Shown: positions 7,518-16,089, counted from the stretch's first letter. The stretch is DNA of 58,026 bases from Paenibacillus caseinilyticus (GCF_027533645.1 NZ_JAQAGY010000035.1:1-58026); one strand, 5' to 3'. Program-made: numbers and translations. Notes: generated by a model from the letters alone, not told the origin.

Positions 7518-8264
7518 TTAGCCATTGAACCCATCTAAATATTGTTTTCTTATAAGTGTTTGCGTTGCTGAATCAAATAGGACGATTCCTTCTTTTATAT
7601 CATCAAGCTGATCAACTAATTGTCCTTGATTACTCCATACCGCTGATTGCCCAACACATTCAAAATTGTCGCAAGGCCCAATACAATTCGCCATCAAAAC
7701 CGTCATTGAATATGTTTTTGCAATGTGCGGGTAATGTCTCATTGCTTTGTCGACTCCGTTTTGAGACTTAGCCACGCTCGCTAGGTAAACGTCTGTCCTC
7801 AGCTGATTTGCTAGTTCTGCATGTTCTATCTGTAGAGACTCATAACAAATGGCTGGAGCAATCTTACTACCATCGAGAGTCAAAGTTATTTGTTCACGGC
7901 CGCCAACGAAGTATGGTAATTCATCGGCATGTAATTTCTGCTTCGAGTACGTTTGCCTGGGTTGGTTCGGTTGAAAAATGACCATGCTGATGAGAATATC
8001 TGAATTGGATTTTGTCGGTACGCCGATCCCGATGGTAATACAATGTTTATCGCTAATGTACTGGAAATCATCAAATCTTCGATCATGTTGGTCTGTTGCT
8101 AGATCCTTCGCAAGTTCTGGTTCATAACCTGTCACAGATAGCTCCGGGAAGAAGATTGCATTGGCTTGGCCAGAGATTGCAAGAGAGATCAATGCTTTAT
8201 GTTTTTCGATATTGTTCAAGATGTTTCCCTTTTGGGGCTTTATTTGAGCCACCGCTATTCTCAT
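7518..8264 (-). CDS. Carbon-nitrogen hydrolase, nitrilase superfamily
   Basis: A cytoplasmic hydrolase of 248 residues acting on a non-peptide C-N bond of an unknown amide or nitrile. The catalytic triad is visible: Glu in FFPELSVTGYEP, Lys in YSKQKLH, and Cys in PAICYES. Gly-rich IGIGVP and the late SQNGVDKAMRHYP and MANCIGP segments fit the family fold. The start is placed at ATG 8264 because GGGAGGTAATAACA precedes it; 13 further in-frame codons upstream have no ribosome binding site. The gene stands alone among repeats. Confidence 0.85.
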   Translation of the reverse strand: MRIAVAQIKPQKGNILNNIEKHKALISLAISGQANAIFFPELSVTGYEPELAKDLATDQHDRRFDDFQYISDKHCITIGIGVPTKSNSDILISMVIFQPNQPRQTYSKQKLHADELPYFVGGREQITLTLDGSKIAPAICYESLQIEHAELANQLRTDVYLASVAKSQNGVDKAMRHYPHIAKTYSMTVLMANCIGPCDNFECVGQSAVWSNQGQLVDQLDDIKEGIVLFDSATQTLIRKQYLDGFNG

Positions 8265-8748
8265 TGTTATTACCTCCCGAAATCCAAGGTACCTATATCC
8301 CAAGTTTGCTCCAACTTTGTTTTTAATTCAATAGAAGTTTTCGTCAGGAATCTCATTTTGCAACTTAGCCACTCCTAATTAAATAATCCATGTTTATTTA
8401 ACTGTGTGCAGAAAATCATCCTGATTTCCATATCGCTAAATCGCAACTCATTAATAATCTTCTCATAGGGCTAACACAAAAAGGCAGCCGATCCATTCTT
8501 GGACTGGCTACCGTGCTAACGCTGTTCAACTAACGTTCCTCGATAACATAACAACTACTTTTATCATTTTGGCTTCAGCAGTAGGAAGTAATGACCACCC
8601 ATACTACACCTCTTCTGCCTTTAGCACGAATAAGGCAGAATTTACGCTTCTGCATTCATGAGACCGATGAATTCCCGGATCGGCTGTCGTCTATATAAAC
8701 GAAGGCGTAAGTGAACACAAACTAATTTGAAGAAGAGGTGTTTTGAAA
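8265..8748. other. Intergenic region with repeat copy H
   Basis: Besides the repeat at 8469-8550, a short inverted repeat TTCTGCCTT (8613-8621) / AAGGCAGAA (8632-8640) is present. A 12-codon minus-strand frame with a ribosome binding site begins near 8612, but I do not consider it a gene. No other feature is seen. Confidence 0.4.
8469..8550. repeat. Hairpin repeat, copy H
   Basis: It contains AAGGCAGCCGATCC...GGACTGGCTACC as centre and AACTAACGTTCCTCGATAA as right hairpin. The left end is only weakly conserved. It is the rightmost clear copy; none is seen in the remaining 49 kb. Confidence 0.55.
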
Positions 8749-9165
8749 ATGGCATTAATGTCCTCATTCACGAGCTTTAACCTGCCTGTAAAAAACGTAG
8801 AACAATCGAAAGCGTTCTTCACCGGACTCGGATTCGAGCTCAACCCGCAATTCCCCGAGAACGAGAATTCGATAGCCATCGTAATCGGCGACAACCTGCA
8901 GGTCATGCTGATCAATCAAGCATTCTTTAATACGCTCACGGAGAAGGAATCCGTCGATACGAGCAAGTATGCGCAGATGACGATCGCATTGGCCTTCGAG
9001 AGCCGGGAAAAGGTCGATGAAATCGTGAATACTGCGGTCTCCTTGGGTGGAAAATTGCACGCTGAACCTGAAGATCATGGGTTCATGTATCATTGGGGCT
9101 TCGTGGACTTGGACGGTCATCTGTGGGCTATTAACTACATGAACATGGATGCCGCACAAGGTTAA
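8749..9165 (+). CDS. VOC-family (glyoxalase-fold) protein
   Basis: About 138 residues with two beta-alpha-beta-beta-beta halves: SFTSFNLPVKNVEQSKAFFTGLGFEL and later LAFESREKVDEIV...GFMYHWGFVDLDGHLWAINYM. The closing DLDGHLWAI phrase is typical of PhnB/YaeR-like VOC proteins, which bind metal and act on, or sequester, small electrophiles or drugs. The exact substrate is unknown. ATG 8749 is preferred over TTG 8743 because GAGGTG is eight bases before it. Next to it are remnants of an AHSA1-type gene, a common companion of such proteins. Confidence 0.85.
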   Translation: MALMSSFTSFNLPVKNVEQSKAFFTGLGFELNPQFPENENSIAIVIGDNLQVMLINQAFFNTLTEKESVDTSKYAQMTIALAFESREKVDEIVNTAVSLGGKLHAEPEDHGFMYHWGFVDLDGHLWAINYMNMDAAQG

Positions 9166-9203
9166 GGCTAACGGAGGGCACGCTCGTACCAGGGTTCAAA
9201 AAG

Positions 9204-9234
9204 AAAGACGCCGAGCATCTTCCCCGGCGTCTTC
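9204..9234. terminator. Terminator shared by the VOC gene and the SRPBCC remnant
   Basis: AAAGACGCCG (9204-9213) pairs with CGGCGTCTT (9225-9233). The T-rich side is on the minus strand, so it probably belonged to the gene whose tail remains at 9236-9345, but it can also end the VOC transcript. Confidence 0.65.
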
Positions 9235-9235
9235 T

Positions 9236-9345
9236 TCGCGATGATTAGTTTTGTAGCTTTGAAATTATCCATGATCGCTTGCCAGCCTCCTTGCTGGAAC
9301 TCGACGGGGATTGGAGCTTTCCGCGTCGAACTTTTCAATGACCTT
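9236..9345 (-). pseudogene. Remnant of an SRPBCC/AHSA1-domain gene
   Basis: Minus-strand reading gives VIEKFDAESSNP in one frame and VEFQQGGWQAIMDNFKATK in another, separated by one extra C in a CCCC run near 9309. Together they match the C-terminal end of activator-of-Hsp90-like SRPBCC proteins, which end in a G-W-x-x-x-(L/M)-D-N-F motif. The rest of the gene is missing and is replaced upstream by the IS110-type fragment. Confidence 0.5.
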
Positions 9346-9369
9346 CGTCTCATTCTAGTCGCTGCAGCA

Positions 9370-9537
9370 AAGCGAAATCCATTCAAGGAAACAGCATTTT
9401 CAAGCCACTTAGTTTCATTGGAAATGCTCATCAAAATACTTCTTCAATACGAGGAGCATGTGGCCGCACTTGAACAATCGGTAGAAGCCCTGGCCGAAGA
9501 GTTAATGGAATAATTAATCCAATCCATTATTGGCTGA
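9370..9537 (+). pseudogene. IS110-family transposase fragment
   Basis: The plus strand reads NPFKETAFSSHLVSLEML, then a coiled-coil-like EEHVAALEQSVEALAEEL, then a stop, and straight after it in frame LIQSIIG. This order resembles the middle of IS110-type transposases, where a leucine-rich helix is followed by a Y-D-L-I-Q-S-I-P-G-I-G motif. It is a short interior piece without start, catalytic site or ends. Confidence 0.5.
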
Positions 9538-9560
9538 ATTAAAAAATGACTATATAAAAA

Positions 9561-9580
9561 ATACCGCTCTCAGGCGGTAT
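9561..9580 (-). terminator. Terminator of the YuiH-like gene
   Basis: ATACCGC/GCGGTAT stem with a six-base loop. On the minus strand it is followed by TTTTTTATAT, 22 bases after the stop codon. Confidence 0.8.
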
Positions 9581-9602
9581 CTCAAAACCGGAACTTATCC
9601 TT

Positions 9603-10202
9603 CTAGTCAAAATCGTACCTCTGCTCCTGCCACGGATCGCCGTACATATGATATCCGTTCACTTCCCAGAAGCCGGGCTTGTCCTTCTCCATAAACTCGA
9701 TGCCGCGCAGCCACTTGGCACTCTTCCAGAAATAGAGGTGGGGGACGACGGCGCGCACAGGATACCCGTGTTCGGGCGACAGCCGCTCGCCGTTATGGCG
9801 CAGCCCGAGGAAAGAGGTCTCCCGTACGAAATCCTCCAGTGGAAGATTCGTGGTCCATCCTTCCTCCGCATGCAGCATCACGTACCTGGCCTCCGGCTTC
9901 AGCCGTATCCGATCCACCAGGGCGGTGACAGGCACGCCCTCCCAGACATTGTCCAGCTTGGACCAGGTGGTCACACAATGAATGTCGTTGCGGAACTCAC
10001 GCTGGGGCAGTGCCAGGAACTCCTGGTATCCGAACTTCACTTCCTCCTCGACCAGGCCGAAGATGCGCAAGTCCCACTTGCCCATGTCGTTATAATACGG
10101 AACACTGCCGTAGTGCAGAACCGGGAATCCTTCCGTTACCGTCTGTCCGGGCGGTACCCGGTCCGGGGCTCCGGACTCCTTGCCCTTCTCTCTTTCATCC
10201 AT
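9603..10202 (-). CDS. Molybdopterin-binding oxidoreductase, YuiH/sulfite-oxidase-like
   Basis: A protein of 199 residues with the sulfite-oxidase molybdopterin core alone. The conserved Cys that ligates molybdenum is in FRNDIHCVTTWSKLDN. The family continues with VMLHAEEGWTTNLPLEDF, EHGYPVRAVVPHLYFWKSAKW and ends near GFWEVNGYHMYGDPW. No twin-arginine or Sec signal is present, so it should be cytoplasmic, and there is no heme or dimerisation domain. The physiological substrate is unknown. ATG 10202 is chosen because AAGGAGG precedes it by nine bases; an upstream in-frame ATG at 10292 has no such site. Confidence 0.85.
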   Translation of the reverse strand: MDEREKGKESGAPDRVPPGQTVTEGFPVLHYGSVPYYNDMGKWDLRIFGLVEEEVKFGYQEFLALPQREFRNDIHCVTTWSKLDNVWEGVPVTALVDRIRLKPEARYVMLHAEEGWTTNLPLEDFVRETSFLGLRHNGERLSPEHGYPVRAVVPHLYFWKSAKWLRGIEFMEKDKPGFWEVNGYHMYGDPWQEQRYDFD

Positions 10203-10319
10203 GACCGCTTGCCTCCTTCCCCTGGCAGCCCTTATGGGGCAGCTCATGATTGGTAACCCTTTCTCTTCAGTATACCCCAAAATCAGCCGCATGCCCCTGG
10301 CCGGAGGCCCGTCCTGGCT

Positions 10320-12503
10320 TCATCCTGCGGCTGCCGGCAAGCTTACTTCGATCGAGGTGCCTACCCCCATCTCGCTGGAGATACGGATGCGGCCGCCGTG
10401 GTTCTCGATAATTTTGTGGCTGACCATCAGTCCAAGCCCCGTACCTGCTTCCTTCGTGGAATAGAACGGCTCGCCGATCACCTGCAGCTGCTCCTCCGCT
10501 ATCCCGCAGCCCTGGTCGGTTATACGCACCACGGGGAACCGCTCCTCCGCTTCCCCTCCGGCTCCCTCCACCTGAATCCGGATGACACCGCCTTGAGGCA
10601 TCGCTTCCATGGCGTTCTTGAGCAGATTGATGAATACCTGCTTGATCTGGTTTGCATCACAGCGGATGCAGAGATCTCCCTCAGGGCGGCCGATGGCGAT
10701 CTCGATGTTCTGCAGAGCCGCCTGCGTTCCCAGCAGCAGAGCTACGTCTTCCACCAGCGCCGCAAGGTCACAATCCTTCATCTGGAGCGCCTGCGGCTTC
10801 GCCAGCATGAGCAGCTCGGAGATAATGCTCTCGATGCGCTCCAGTTCCTCTCTCATAATTTCCAGATAGAGAGCGGCGCTGCCGGTGCCCCGGCTCATGA
10901 GCTGGACGAAACCCTTCAGGGCGGTAAGCGGATTGCGGATCTCATGGGCGACTCCGGCGGCGAGTTGTCCGGCGATCGAAAGCTTCTCGGACTTCAGCAG
11001 GAGCTCGTCTTTGCGCTTTTGTTCCGTGATGTCCTTGACCAGAATATAGCAGCCGACCTGCCGGCGGTTGACGAAGATCGGAGCGGGCGTCACCAAGAGA
11101 TGCAGCCCCCGGCCCGAACGGTGGACGGCCCGGATTTCGGAGGCCTCCAATCCCACTTCATTCAGAATGCGGGGGAAGATGACCTCCGCCCGTTGATGCT
11201 CGGAGGGATGGAGCAGATCGGTGAAGTGCAAGCCGATCATATCAAGTGTTGAATAACCGGTAATCCTCTCGGCTGCAGGATTCGCCGAGGTAATCATACC
11301 GCTGATATTGAGCGACAAGATGCCGTCCAGGTTATAGTGCTTCAGCGAAGTATAGCGGTCCACGCTCTCTTCGAGCATCTGCAGCATGAGCTTCTGCCCG
11401 GATACATCCTGAACAGTCCCTTGCAGCCGGATCCGGCTGCCCTCTTCCCCAGCTCCCGCGGCGCCCTGGACGCGGATATGCTTCAGAGACCCGTCCCGGT
11501 TCCGGACTCGTCCTTCGAAGTGAAACGCTTCACCCCGGAACGCCGTGCGCAGGGAGCCGAGAGCCGGCCGGCGGTCTTCCCGGAGCAGGAGCCGCAGCAG
11601 TGTCCGGAAGCACGGCCGATAGGATGGGGGCTTCTCGAGAATCCGGAGCAGTTCTTCGGACAAGTATACTTCTCCGGCGGTAAGATCCCCCTCCCAGCTC
11701 CCGATCCGGGCCATCTGCTGCGCTTGGGCCAGACGCCGCTCGCTATTGCGGAGCGCCTGATGGACCCGCTCGGACTCCGTCATATCCCGGCCGACATAGA
11801 CCGCTTTATAAGATCCGTCTTCCCCGGAGTGCATCCGCTTCACGGCCACCTCGAAGGCTATATACCGGCCCTTCTTGTGGCGGAGCCGGCACGTCACGAG
11901 CCTCGATTCTCCAAGGAACTCCTCCTGCAGCCTCCACAGGTCGTCAGGGTGCGCAAAATCCGAGGCTCGCTGTCCCAGAATCTCTTCCGGTTCATAACCC
12001 AAGAGCAAGCGCAGCGAGGCAGGGGACACATATTCGAGGATGCCGTTCTCGCCATAGGCGATAATATCCCTTGAATGGCCGGAGATCAGCTCGTAGAGCT
12101 CCGAGGCGCAGGCCGGGTCCTTAACAGATGTGCCCGATGATGTCTCCTTCGCCTCGCCGGCCTCCAGCAGATATACGCAGGGGGAGTTGTTTTCGGCTTC
12201 CGACAGCAGGGAGAGCCGGGTCGAGAACCGGATCTCCCTCCCGGACCGGTGCACATAACCCTTGACGATACCGTACGGCAGCGCTAAGGCCCCCGCAGCG
12301 GCGTCCCTCAAGATTCCTGCAGCCCCGGGCTCGCCAGGGCACGTGAACGCGGATTCGCTCCGGCCCAGTAGCGCCTCCTCCGGATAGCCGAGCAAGGAAC
12401 AGAAGGTCCCGTTGGCCCTCAAAAATTCACCGTCACCGGTCACCAAGGCCATGCCGGAAGCAGCTTGACCAAAAGCCCGTTCAAATAATGTTTGCTTCAC
12501 CAC
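10320..12503 (-). CDS. Multi-PAS sensor histidine kinase
   Basis: A soluble kinase of about 727 residues with no membrane helix. Four PAS-type sensor modules come first (cores around FERAFGQAASGMAL, LISGHSRDIIAYGENG, ARIGSWEGDLTAGE and HYNLDGILSLNISG). Then follow the dimerisation/phosphoacceptor helix (VAHEIRNPLTALKG, His is the phosphorylation site) and the ATPase domain (N-box FINLLKNAMEAM, G1 DQGCGIAEEQ, G2 GTGLGLMVSHKI). It would autophosphorylate and pass phosphate to an unlinked response regulator. The layout resembles the sporulation-type Kin proteins of Bacillales. The start is a GTG at 12503 or 12500 behind AGGTGG; the exact codon is uncertain. Confidence 0.88.
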   Translation of the reverse strand: MVKQTLFERAFGQAASGMALVTGDGEFLRANGTFCSLLGYPEEALLGRSESAFTCPGEPGAAGILRDAAAGALALPYGIVKGYVHRSGREIRFSTRLSLLSEAENNSPCVYLLEAGEAKETSSGTSVKDPACASELYELISGHSRDIIAYGENGILEYVSPASLRLLLGYEPEEILGQRASDFAHPDDLWRLQEEFLGESRLVTCRLRHKKGRYIAFEVAVKRMHSGEDGSYKAVYVGRDMTESERVHQALRNSERRLAQAQQMARIGSWEGDLTAGEVYLSEELLRILEKPPSYRPCFRTLLRLLLREDRRPALGSLRTAFRGEAFHFEGRVRNRDGSLKHIRVQGAAGAGEEGSRIRLQGTVQDVSGQKLMLQMLEESVDRYTSLKHYNLDGILSLNISGMITSANPAAERITGYSTLDMIGLHFTDLLHPSEHQRAEVIFPRILNEVGLEASEIRAVHRSGRGLHLLVTPAPIFVNRRQVGCYILVKDITEQKRKDELLLKSEKLSIAGQLAAGVAHEIRNPLTALKGFVQLMSRGTGSAALYLEIMREELERIESIISELLMLAKPQALQMKDCDLAALVEDVALLLGTQAALQNIEIAIGRPEGDLCIRCDANQIKQVFINLLKNAMEAMPQGGVIRIQVEGAGGEAEERFPVVRITDQGCGIAEEQLQVIGEPFYSTKEAGTGLGLMVSHKIIENHGGRIRISSEMGVGTSIEVSLPAAAG

Positions 12504-12593
12504 TGTGACCACCTGCCCCCTCCTGCCGGTTGTAACTCCTCTTGAACCACTTAGCCGCATCCGCTTCTCTCATAGACTAGGTGGCCCAGCTTC

Positions 12594-13529
12594 CTAAGGA
12601 TGAAGCTTCTCTATGAGCCGGTGAACCGGAAGCACCCGGTCTGCACGCACCGTACAGCTCTGCGGGTCGGTCAGGGAAGCAAGAACATGCGAGACGACGC
12701 CTGCGAAGCCTCTGCGCTGCAGAAGGGTATCCCAGGTTCCGAAGGTCATCTGCCTCGGAGCTGCCCCCGCTTCCATCCATATGGCTTGCTCCAGGTTGAC
12801 CACCTCAGCCGAGCGCGATGCACCATGCAGCTCCAGGCGTTCCAGATCGCTGCCCGCCTGGCGGACCATGCCGAAGTGTGCGCCGGGCCCCTCCTTCGCT
12901 GAACCGAACACCAGGCTCCCCGAACAGTGCAGCAGCTGCCCGCCGGCATTCGTCCGCTCGAGGTAAGACCCCACTTCAGCCTCATCCCCGCCCAGCCACA
13001 GCAGCAGGTCCAGCATATGGATCAGGTCATCGTACAGCGTTTGTTTGGCGCTGAGGCCCTGCAGCTTCGTCCGATGCTTGACGGCGACCGCCTGATCGAA
13101 GCCTCCTGCCTCCTCGAACCAGGCCTTGACCGCCGTGTAGAGCGGCGCGAACCGCCGGTTGAAGCCTACGGCCAGCAGCAGTCCCCGGTCCTGCGCCAGA
13201 GCGGCCATCCGCTCCGAAGCCTGCAGCTCGTAGGAGAGCGGCTTGTCCACATAGACATGCACGCCTGCCTGCAGGCAGGCCGTCACGAGGTCTTCGTGCG
13301 TTTCGGTCGGACTGTGGACGAATACGATGTCCGGACGCGCGCGTTCGAGCAGCTCCGACGCCGATGCATACCGGCCCTCGATTCGGTACTGTTCTCCCGT
13401 CCGATGCACCGTATCGGCCGAACGGGAGGCAATGCCCGCGATCTCAACAGACTCGTCGCCGGATAGGAGCGGCAGGTATACTTTGCGGGCAATATCGCCA
13501 AGCCCGATGATTCCGATTCTGGTACGCAT
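12594..13529 (-). CDS. Gfo/Idh/MocA-family oxidoreductase
   Basis: A 311-residue NAD(P)-dependent sugar or inositol dehydrogenase-like protein. The Rossmann motif is at the very start (RIGIIGLGDIARKVYLPLL), followed by the family signature VHVYVDKPLS at about residues 90-100, where the Lys is the catalytic EKP-type lysine (here DKP). The C-terminal half (HMLDLLLWLGG, typical H-x-x-D helix) fits the substrate domain. The length is slightly short for the family but complete. It precedes the histidine kinase by about 90 bases in the same direction. The substrate is not predictable. Confidence 0.88.
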   Translation of the reverse strand: MRTRIGIIGLGDIARKVYLPLLSGDESVEIAGIASRSADTVHRTGEQYRIEGRYASASELLERARPDIVFVHSPTETHEDLVTACLQAGVHVYVDKPLSYELQASERMAALAQDRGLLLAVGFNRRFAPLYTAVKAWFEEAGGFDQAVAVKHRTKLQGLSAKQTLYDDLIHMLDLLLWLGGDEAEVGSYLERTNAGGQLLHCSGSLVFGSAKEGPGAHFGMVRQAGSDLERLELHGASRSAEVVNLEQAIWMEAGAAPRQMTFGTWDTLLQRRGFAGVVSHVLASLTDPQSCTVRADRVLPVHRLIEKLHP

Positions 13530-13833
13530 GATGGTCCCCTCCGCTTTCTGTGAATAGCCTGCTGCCGCCGGCCCAAGACATGTTTCGCGCTGGGCCCGCT
13601 TATGACGGCAGCCGTTTTTTCCGATAAGGTAAGGAGGACCGGAGGGCTATGGAGCACTCTCCGCTTCCTTCCTTACAAAAAATTGACATACCGCTTCCCC
13701 ACGCTCTGCTTTAAAGCGCCTGTCCCATATGGTAAAATAGGAATGCTGCCCGAAATACCGGGCTTTCCCTTCGTGCCGCAGACCTCGTATTGCTTGATGA
13801 TTAGCGTTTGAACGTTCTGGAGGATTGTAAACC
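13530..13833. other. Intergenic region between divergent genes
   Basis: It contains a GC-rich hairpin (CTGCCG...CGGCAG, 13561-13611, followed by CCGTTTTTT) of unclear purpose and the promoter at 13710-13738. No gene is visible. Confidence 0.4.
13710..13738 (+). promoter_or_regulatory. Candidate sigma-A promoter
   Basis: TTTAAA (13710-13715), 17-base spacer, then TAAAAT (13733-13738) preceded by a TGG extended element. It is about 95 bases before the gene at 13834. Confidence 0.45.
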
Positions 13834-14397
13834 ATGTCCAAATCGAATATGTATTTTGGGTTATCCGTGCTCGTGTTTCTTTCGCTGCTCGGCTTGTCTT
13901 ACCGCTTCGAATCGATCTACCTGCTCTACGCTGCCAGCGCCATGCCAATCCTGATCACAATGCTGCTGCCGAACCGGCAGGGGCATCAATTCATCAAAGC
14001 TTCAAAGCGCTACCGGTTCCGTCTGGAGCCGATGGGCGGCGATCCCTCGCTGTCCGTGACCTTCGCGCCGGGGGATGTCCGCTGGACGCGCGGCAAGCTG
14101 TATCTCCCGCTCAAGACCGTGCGCAAACTGAAGAGCACAGCCGGCGACAGCCCGGAAGCGGCGAACGCCCCTTCCCTCTCCGTGCTCCCTTACGACCTCT
14201 CGCTCCATCCGTCCAAGAAAGGATGGGTGGGCATCGATCTGCTCCAGCTCGCCGAGCGTACGCGCAGTCTGTCGTACACGACGCATGAAGTCTCCCGCCT
14301 CGTCATCCGCATCAGCGATCTGGAAGCAGCCGCGGCCGTCAAGCCGGGCACTTCTCCCCTGCCGGCGGCAGCAGCGGGCGAGCGTCTTCAGGCCTGA
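13834..14397 (+). CDS. Hypothetical membrane-anchored protein
   Basis: A 187-residue protein of no recognised family. Residues about 6-22 (YFGLSVLVFLSLLGLSYRF) and 27-45 (YLLYAASAMPILITMLL) form two membrane helices. The remaining 140 residues are a soluble, basic and proline-rich domain (FRLEPMGGDPSLSVTF, LSLHPSKKGWVGIDLL, SRLVIRISDLEAA). The tail is alanine-rich low complexity. GGAGG lies ten bases before the ATG. It has its own promoter and terminator, so it is probably monocistronic. Confidence 0.75.
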   Translation: MSKSNMYFGLSVLVFLSLLGLSYRFESIYLLYAASAMPILITMLLPNRQGHQFIKASKRYRFRLEPMGGDPSLSVTFAPGDVRWTRGKLYLPLKTVRKLKSTAGDSPEAANAPSLSVLPYDLSLHPSKKGWVGIDLLQLAERTRSLSYTTHEVSRLVIRISDLEAAAAVKPGTSPLPAAAAGERLQA

Positions 14398-14414
14398 ACT
14401 GCCGTGCCTTCACC

Positions 14415-14461
14415 AGCGGCCCCTGCTTCGCCACCCAGGCGCAGCAGGGGCCGCTTTTTTT
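14415..14461 (+). terminator. Rho-independent terminator
   Basis: AGCGGCCCCTGC (14415-14426) pairs with GCAGGGGCCGCT (14444-14455), followed by seven T. It ends the gene at 13834-14397 and reaches the stop codon of the convergent aminopeptidase. Confidence 0.9.
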
Positions 14462-16089
14462 CATGGGGACAAAGGCTCCCCCGCATTCCGGCCATCCCCA
14501 GGATAGAGATACTCGGCAAGCGTACGCACCATAGCGCCCGTACCGCCGGCAGGCTCGGTCCCCCGTGGACTCCACAGCCAAGCCGTCCCGCCGGTATCGA
14601 GGTGGACCCAAGGCGTCTCCCCCGCAAAATAACCGATAAACAACCCGGCCGTAATGCAGCCCGCCCAGCGGTCCTTCGAAGAGGAATTCTTAATGTCGGC
14701 GACCGAGCTGCGGAGCATCTCGCGGTATTCCGGATAATTCGGCAGCGGCCACACTTTCTCCCCTGCCCGGTTAGCGGCAGCCAGTACCTCTCCCAGCAGC
14801 GGTTCATGATTCGCGACCGCCCCTGTAGCCACATCCGCAAAACTCATGAGCACGGAACCTGTCAGCGTAGCGACATCAATCAGCAGAGTCGCCCCAAGCT
14901 CCTTGGCATAGAGCACCCCATCGGCCAGTACCACTCGGCCTTCGGCATCGGTGTTCAGCACTTCGACCGTCTGGCCGTTCATGACGGTGAGAATGTCGCC
15001 CGGCTTGAACGCAGCGCCCGACGGCATGTTCTCGGCGGAAGGAATCACGATCACCACGTCCCGGTCCGGCCGGCGGCGTCCCAGCAGATGCAGCAGGCCC
15101 AGCAGGACGGCGGCCCCGCCCATGTCGCTGATCATCTCCTCCATGCCTTCAGGCTTCTTCAGCGAGATGCCCCCCGTGTCGAAGGTGATACCTTTGCCGA
15201 CGAGCCCGAGCACCTCGCCACTCTCGCCTGCGCCGCGGACGCGGACCGTGATCATCCGGGGCGGATGAACGCTGCCGGCACCGACCGCATTGAGTCCGCC
15301 CATGCCCTTCCCGCGGATGCCGTGTTCATCCAGCACCTCGCACTCCAGCCCATAGCGGGCCGCCAGGCCCTGGGCGATGCGGGCCAGCGTGTCCGGCACA
15401 AGATAGTTGCCGGGCAGGTTGGTCAGGTCCCTCGCCGCGCATACCGCCAGTGCAGCGGCATACGCGGCATCCACCGCGCGCTCCAGCTCTGCGAGCGCGG
15501 CCTCCCCGGCCGTCCCGCCGAGCAGGACGGCCTCCTGCAGCGCAGGCTGCGGTGGCTGCGCCCCGCTGCCGCGGGCAAAGCTCGGCAGGCGGTACGCGCC
15601 GAGCCAGAGCCCCAGCGCGAGCGCCTCCGCCAGCTCGCGCGAAGCCGCGCGCCCGTCGCGCGGCAGCGGCGCCGCTAGGCGCCCAAGCCCTTGCGCGTGC
15701 GCGGCGCGTGCCGCGTAGACGCCGGCGTCGCGCCAGGCGTCCGCCGCCCCGCTGCGGGCGGCTTCGCCGAGCCCGCAGAGCAGCACGGCCTGATAGCCCG
15801 GCAGCAGGCCGAGCGTCGGCAGGGCCGCCGCTTCGCCGAGGCGGCCCGTGAACACGCCGCGCGCCGCAAGCGAGCGAACCTCGTGCTGCAGTGCCTCCGG
15901 CAGGCCTGCGGCTCCGGCCTCCGCCGCCAAGGCTTCCCCTTCCTGCTCCGCAAGGAAGAGTACCAGCGCCGTTCCTGCCTCCGGCCCCGTTCCAGCCTCT
16001 CCCTGCGGCCCTTTGGGCTCTTCCGGGATAACCCGGATGCGCAGGCTAAGTTCCTGCGTAACGATACGTTCCAGCTCTTGCTGCTCCAT
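14461..16089 (-). CDS. pepA: Leucyl aminopeptidase, M17 family
   Basis: A 542-residue cytoplasmic dizinc aminopeptidase that removes N-terminal residues from peptides. The metal-binding core is intact: LVGKGITFDTGGISLK (Lys and Asp ligands), MISDMGGAAVLLG (Asp), and NTDAEGRVVLADGVLYA (Asp/Glu ligands and catalytic Arg). The N-terminal ~180 residues are the M17 macro-like domain and are unusually Ala/Gly-rich and GC-rich. ATG 16089 is chosen because GAGGAGG precedes it by six bases. Downstream it meets the terminator of the opposite gene. The gene name is by family homology. Confidence 0.88.
   Translation of the reverse strand: MEQQELERIVTQELSLRIRVIPEEPKGPQGEAGTGPEAGTALVLFLAEQEGEALAAEAGAAGLPEALQHEVRSLAARGVFTGRLGEAAALPTLGLLPGYQAVLLCGLGEAARSGAADAWRDAGVYAARAAHAQGLGRLAAPLPRDGRAASRELAEALALGLWLGAYRLPSFARGSGAQPPQPALQEAVLLGGTAGEAALAELERAVDAAYAAALAVCAARDLTNLPGNYLVPDTLARIAQGLAARYGLECEVLDEHGIRGKGMGGLNAVGAGSVHPPRMITVRVRGAGESGEVLGLVGKGITFDTGGISLKKPEGMEEMISDMGGAAVLLGLLHLLGRRRPDRDVVIVIPSAENMPSGAAFKPGDILTVMNGQTVEVLNTDAEGRVVLADGVLYAKELGATLLIDVATLTGSVLMSFADVATGAVANHEPLLGEVLAAANRAGEKVWPLPNYPEYREMLRSSVADIKNSSSKDRWAGCITAGLFIGYFAGETPWVHLDTGGTAWLWSPRGTEPAGGTGAMVRTLAEYLYPGDGRNAGEPLSP

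Noticed and set aside
9168..9434. 88-residue continuous minus-strand frame read as one gene
   Set aside because: Only the middle resembles SRPBCC; its start is antisense to the IS110 fragment and its end reads through the terminator, so it is chance fusion of remnants.
13561..13617. Hairpin followed by TTTTTT taken as a terminator
   Set aside because: On the plus strand there is no gene upstream for it to end, and on the minus strand it lies before the oxidoreductase start, so its role is unclear.
14404..15678. Long plus-strand frame opposite the aminopeptidase
   Set aside because: Composition is typical of antisense of GC-rich coding DNA, and it starts inside a terminator.
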